From Hippopus hippopus (Eukaryota > Mollusca > Bivalvia > Cardiida > Cardiidae), in NCBI GenBank assembly GCA_946811185.2, contig OX328101.1:19886122-19950121 (forward strand): a stretch of DNA of 64,000 nucleotides, read 5' to 3'. Under the pieces are notes generated by a model that did no database searches, had not been told where the DNA came from, and saw nothing but the letters and a program-made list of their open reading frames with translations. Positions within the stretch are counted from its first letter, which is position 1, and each line of letters starts with the position of its first letter. Of this stretch, positions 62,338 through 64,000 are shown piece by piece. A program made the translations under genes and the position numbers.

Positions 62338-62849
62338 CTGCTCAAAAAAATTAAAGGATCACATGTCCTCAACTTCGATCGCAAGATAATTTTTTCAGTA
62401 CAGGACAATGCAAATAATTTTCTGCTCATAAGTTCATTCAGTCTTAACACTGTAAAATCTCAGAGCAGGCAAACAGTTTGGTTTGCACAAAAGATGTATG
62501 GGCTATTCTTGTCAAAGCGGTTTTTTTGATATGTCACACAGGCTTTTAAGAGAATCGGAGGTGTCATTATTTCATCTCGTCCTCTTCTTTCATTAGATTT
62601 GACAAGAATATGAACAAAAGATTGGAAAAATATGAGCTGTTTAACAAAACAACAAGGAAAACAAATTTCTTGATTTTCTTCTTAACATGGCTTATCAGCA
62701 TTTAAAATGAGACAATCAAGAAAACTATTTAGCCATTTTGTATAGTAAGAATGTAAGCTGATGGTTTTCAGAACACAAAGACCGAGTGTTTAGCAGAGTG
62801 AAAGACTTGAATTTTAGCATTTGTGTGATCCTTTAATACTTTTGAGCAG
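62338..62849. mobile_element. MITE with CTGCTCAAAA..TTAAAGGATCAC ends (Tc1/mariner-like)
   Basis: CTGCTCAAAAAAATTAAAGG at the left and CCTTTAATACTTTTGAGCAG at the right, about 512 bp. No transposase frame. The superfamily call is from the look of the ends only. Confidence 0.55.
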
Positions 62850-62954
62850 TTTATTAACTTTTAAATTACCACTTAGTTCTTACAACTATTGATAATACAT
62901 TACCTTTCAAGCACGCTAAATGACCATAGATGTCGATGCGCCATTAAACACCAT

Positions 62955-63155
62955 TTGACCCTTTACAGCATAATGCAGACTTTTAATGACCATGAGAAGA
63001 AAGCCTTTTGAAAACATTGTGGGAAAAGAAGAAAAGGCTGTTAACCATGTCTTCTCAAAGAAAAATCGCAACATTTGTGAGCTACACTGAAATTGTCGTC
63101 TGCAAATGCTTTCAAATTGGACAAGGCTAAAATTTTGTCATCTAGTAAAGGGTTA
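62955..63155 (+). mobile_element. Family C MITE, decayed
   Basis: GACCCTTTACAGCATAATGC..AACATTGTGGGAAAAGAAGA..CATCTAGTAAAGGGTTAA. Confidence 0.68.
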
Positions 63156-63209
63156 AAAAAAAAAAAAAAAAAAATAAGAAATGAAGTACATTTACATGTA
63201 GTCTGTTTT

Positions 63210-63410
63210 TGAATTAACCCATTACCAAAAACCCAAATTTTAGATTTGTCCAATTGGTAAACATTTTCAGAAGACAAATGTGGTTTTGAAAGGATGAAAA
63301 ACATTATAAGAAAAGGAGTATTATGTTTACCTGCATTTTCTCTTTTCCTAAAATGTTTTGAGAAGTCATCTACCTGAAGTTCAATAAATCTTGCAATTGT
63401 TTGTTACAGG
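63210..63410 (-). mobile_element. Family C MITE, decayed
   Basis: AACCCATTACCAAAAACCC..AAGAAAAGGAGTATTATG..TGCATTTTCTCTTTTCC. Confidence 0.62.
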
Positions 63411-63569
63411 GGTTTGAACCAAAGTTGATTTTCCTACACTGAAAGGAAAGAGAAGGGTAAAAATAACTGAGTAAATGAAAGTACATGTAGCAGTTTCTTC
63501 TTTTCCTACAATGTTTTCAAGAGTCCACCAACTCGGGGTCATAAAAGCATGTTTAACTCTCACTGCCAA

Positions 63570-63665
63570 TGTCGCCTTGGATAACTTTTGCGGATGGCGT
63601 AGATCAAGATCAGACTGCATAAAATGTGCAGACTGATTTTTGATTTACACCTTCCGCTACCTCAT
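63570..63665 (+). mobile_element. Family A variant
   Basis: GGCGTAGATCAAGATCAGAC..GTGCAGACTGATTTTTGATT. Confidence 0.65.
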
Positions 63666-63736
63666 GTTCATCTTTTACTAGAGTCAGCTCCAAACGCAAC
63701 GTAAATTTATTTAAAGGCTTCGAAAAAAGTAGAATG

Positions 63737-64000
63737 TATTTGAGCCATACTCTGGGAATAGGGGGCTTAATGCATTTGCGAAAAGTATCGACCCATGTCA
63801 GCCTACACAGTCCGTGCAGGCTGACATGGGCCGAAACTTTACGCTATCTTTAAATTTTCTGCATGTCAAAGGATCATTCTACCTCATGATACAGTCGGTT
63901 GTTTAAAAAAATGGATTTTATAGATCCATAATTATGTAATGACTTGCTTGGTATAATGGATGGCAGAGATGCATTAAGCCCCCTTTTGCCAGAGCATGGC
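63737..64000 (-). mobile_element. Family B MITE, reaches window edge
   Basis: GAGCCATACTCTGGGAATAG..GATCATTCTACCTCATGATACAGTCGG..GCCCCCTTTTGCCAGAGCATGGC. It serves as the unsplit reference for the PolB-element insertion site. Confidence 0.8.

Overview
The window is AT-rich animal nuclear DNA, most likely from a bivalve or other lophotrochozoan. Three things point there: an intron-split glycosyltransferase family 92 (GT92) gene, several tRNA-derived SINE families, and a very dense load of short palindromic MITE-like repeats. I cannot name the species.

The most unusual object is a complete 13.1-kb mobile element at 2657-15786. It has 1.8-kb terminal inverted repeats (TIRs) starting 5'-AG and a 6-bp target duplication (CTTATG). 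It sits inside an older MITE whose two halves rejoin across it. These are Polinton/Maverick hallmarks, and the element encodes a 1309-aa protein-primed family B DNA polymerase with all exonuclease and polymerase motifs. I find no integrase, packaging ATPase, protease or capsid gene. The polymerase is instead accompanied by a two-knuckle CCHC protein, an orphan 183-aa protein, and a set of small coiled-coil or Cys-motif proteins (75, 101, 106, 198 aa and a frameshifted Zn-ribbon-like one).

The small genes share a regulatory architecture. Their promoters fall into two duplicated cassettes: type I has CRE, E2F-like, CCAAT and TATA sites; type II has an E2F-like site and TATA. Their 3' ends carry 16-nt stem-loops, AGCCCT-TTTC-AGGGCT and compensated variants. 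These match the 6-bp stem, 4-nt loop, 5' CCAA flank and 3' ACCA flank of replication-dependent histone mRNAs. A conserved CCACGAAAG follows at the place expected of the histone downstream element. PolB, the CCHC gene and the 183-aa gene lack this stem-loop. My inference is that the element imitates S-phase histone gene expression to time its replication genes. This is the main candidate for an undescribed system.

Layout: 1-2656, MITEs and SINEs. 2657-15786, the element. 15787-19500, MITEs. 19527-29534, a six-exon GT92 gene with repeat-filled introns. 29535-45400, intergenic repeats including three long fold-back elements. 45400-61200, a tentative small multi-exon gene embedded in one of the densest arrays of a single MITE family (family C). 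61200-64000, more MITEs, the last cut by the window edge.
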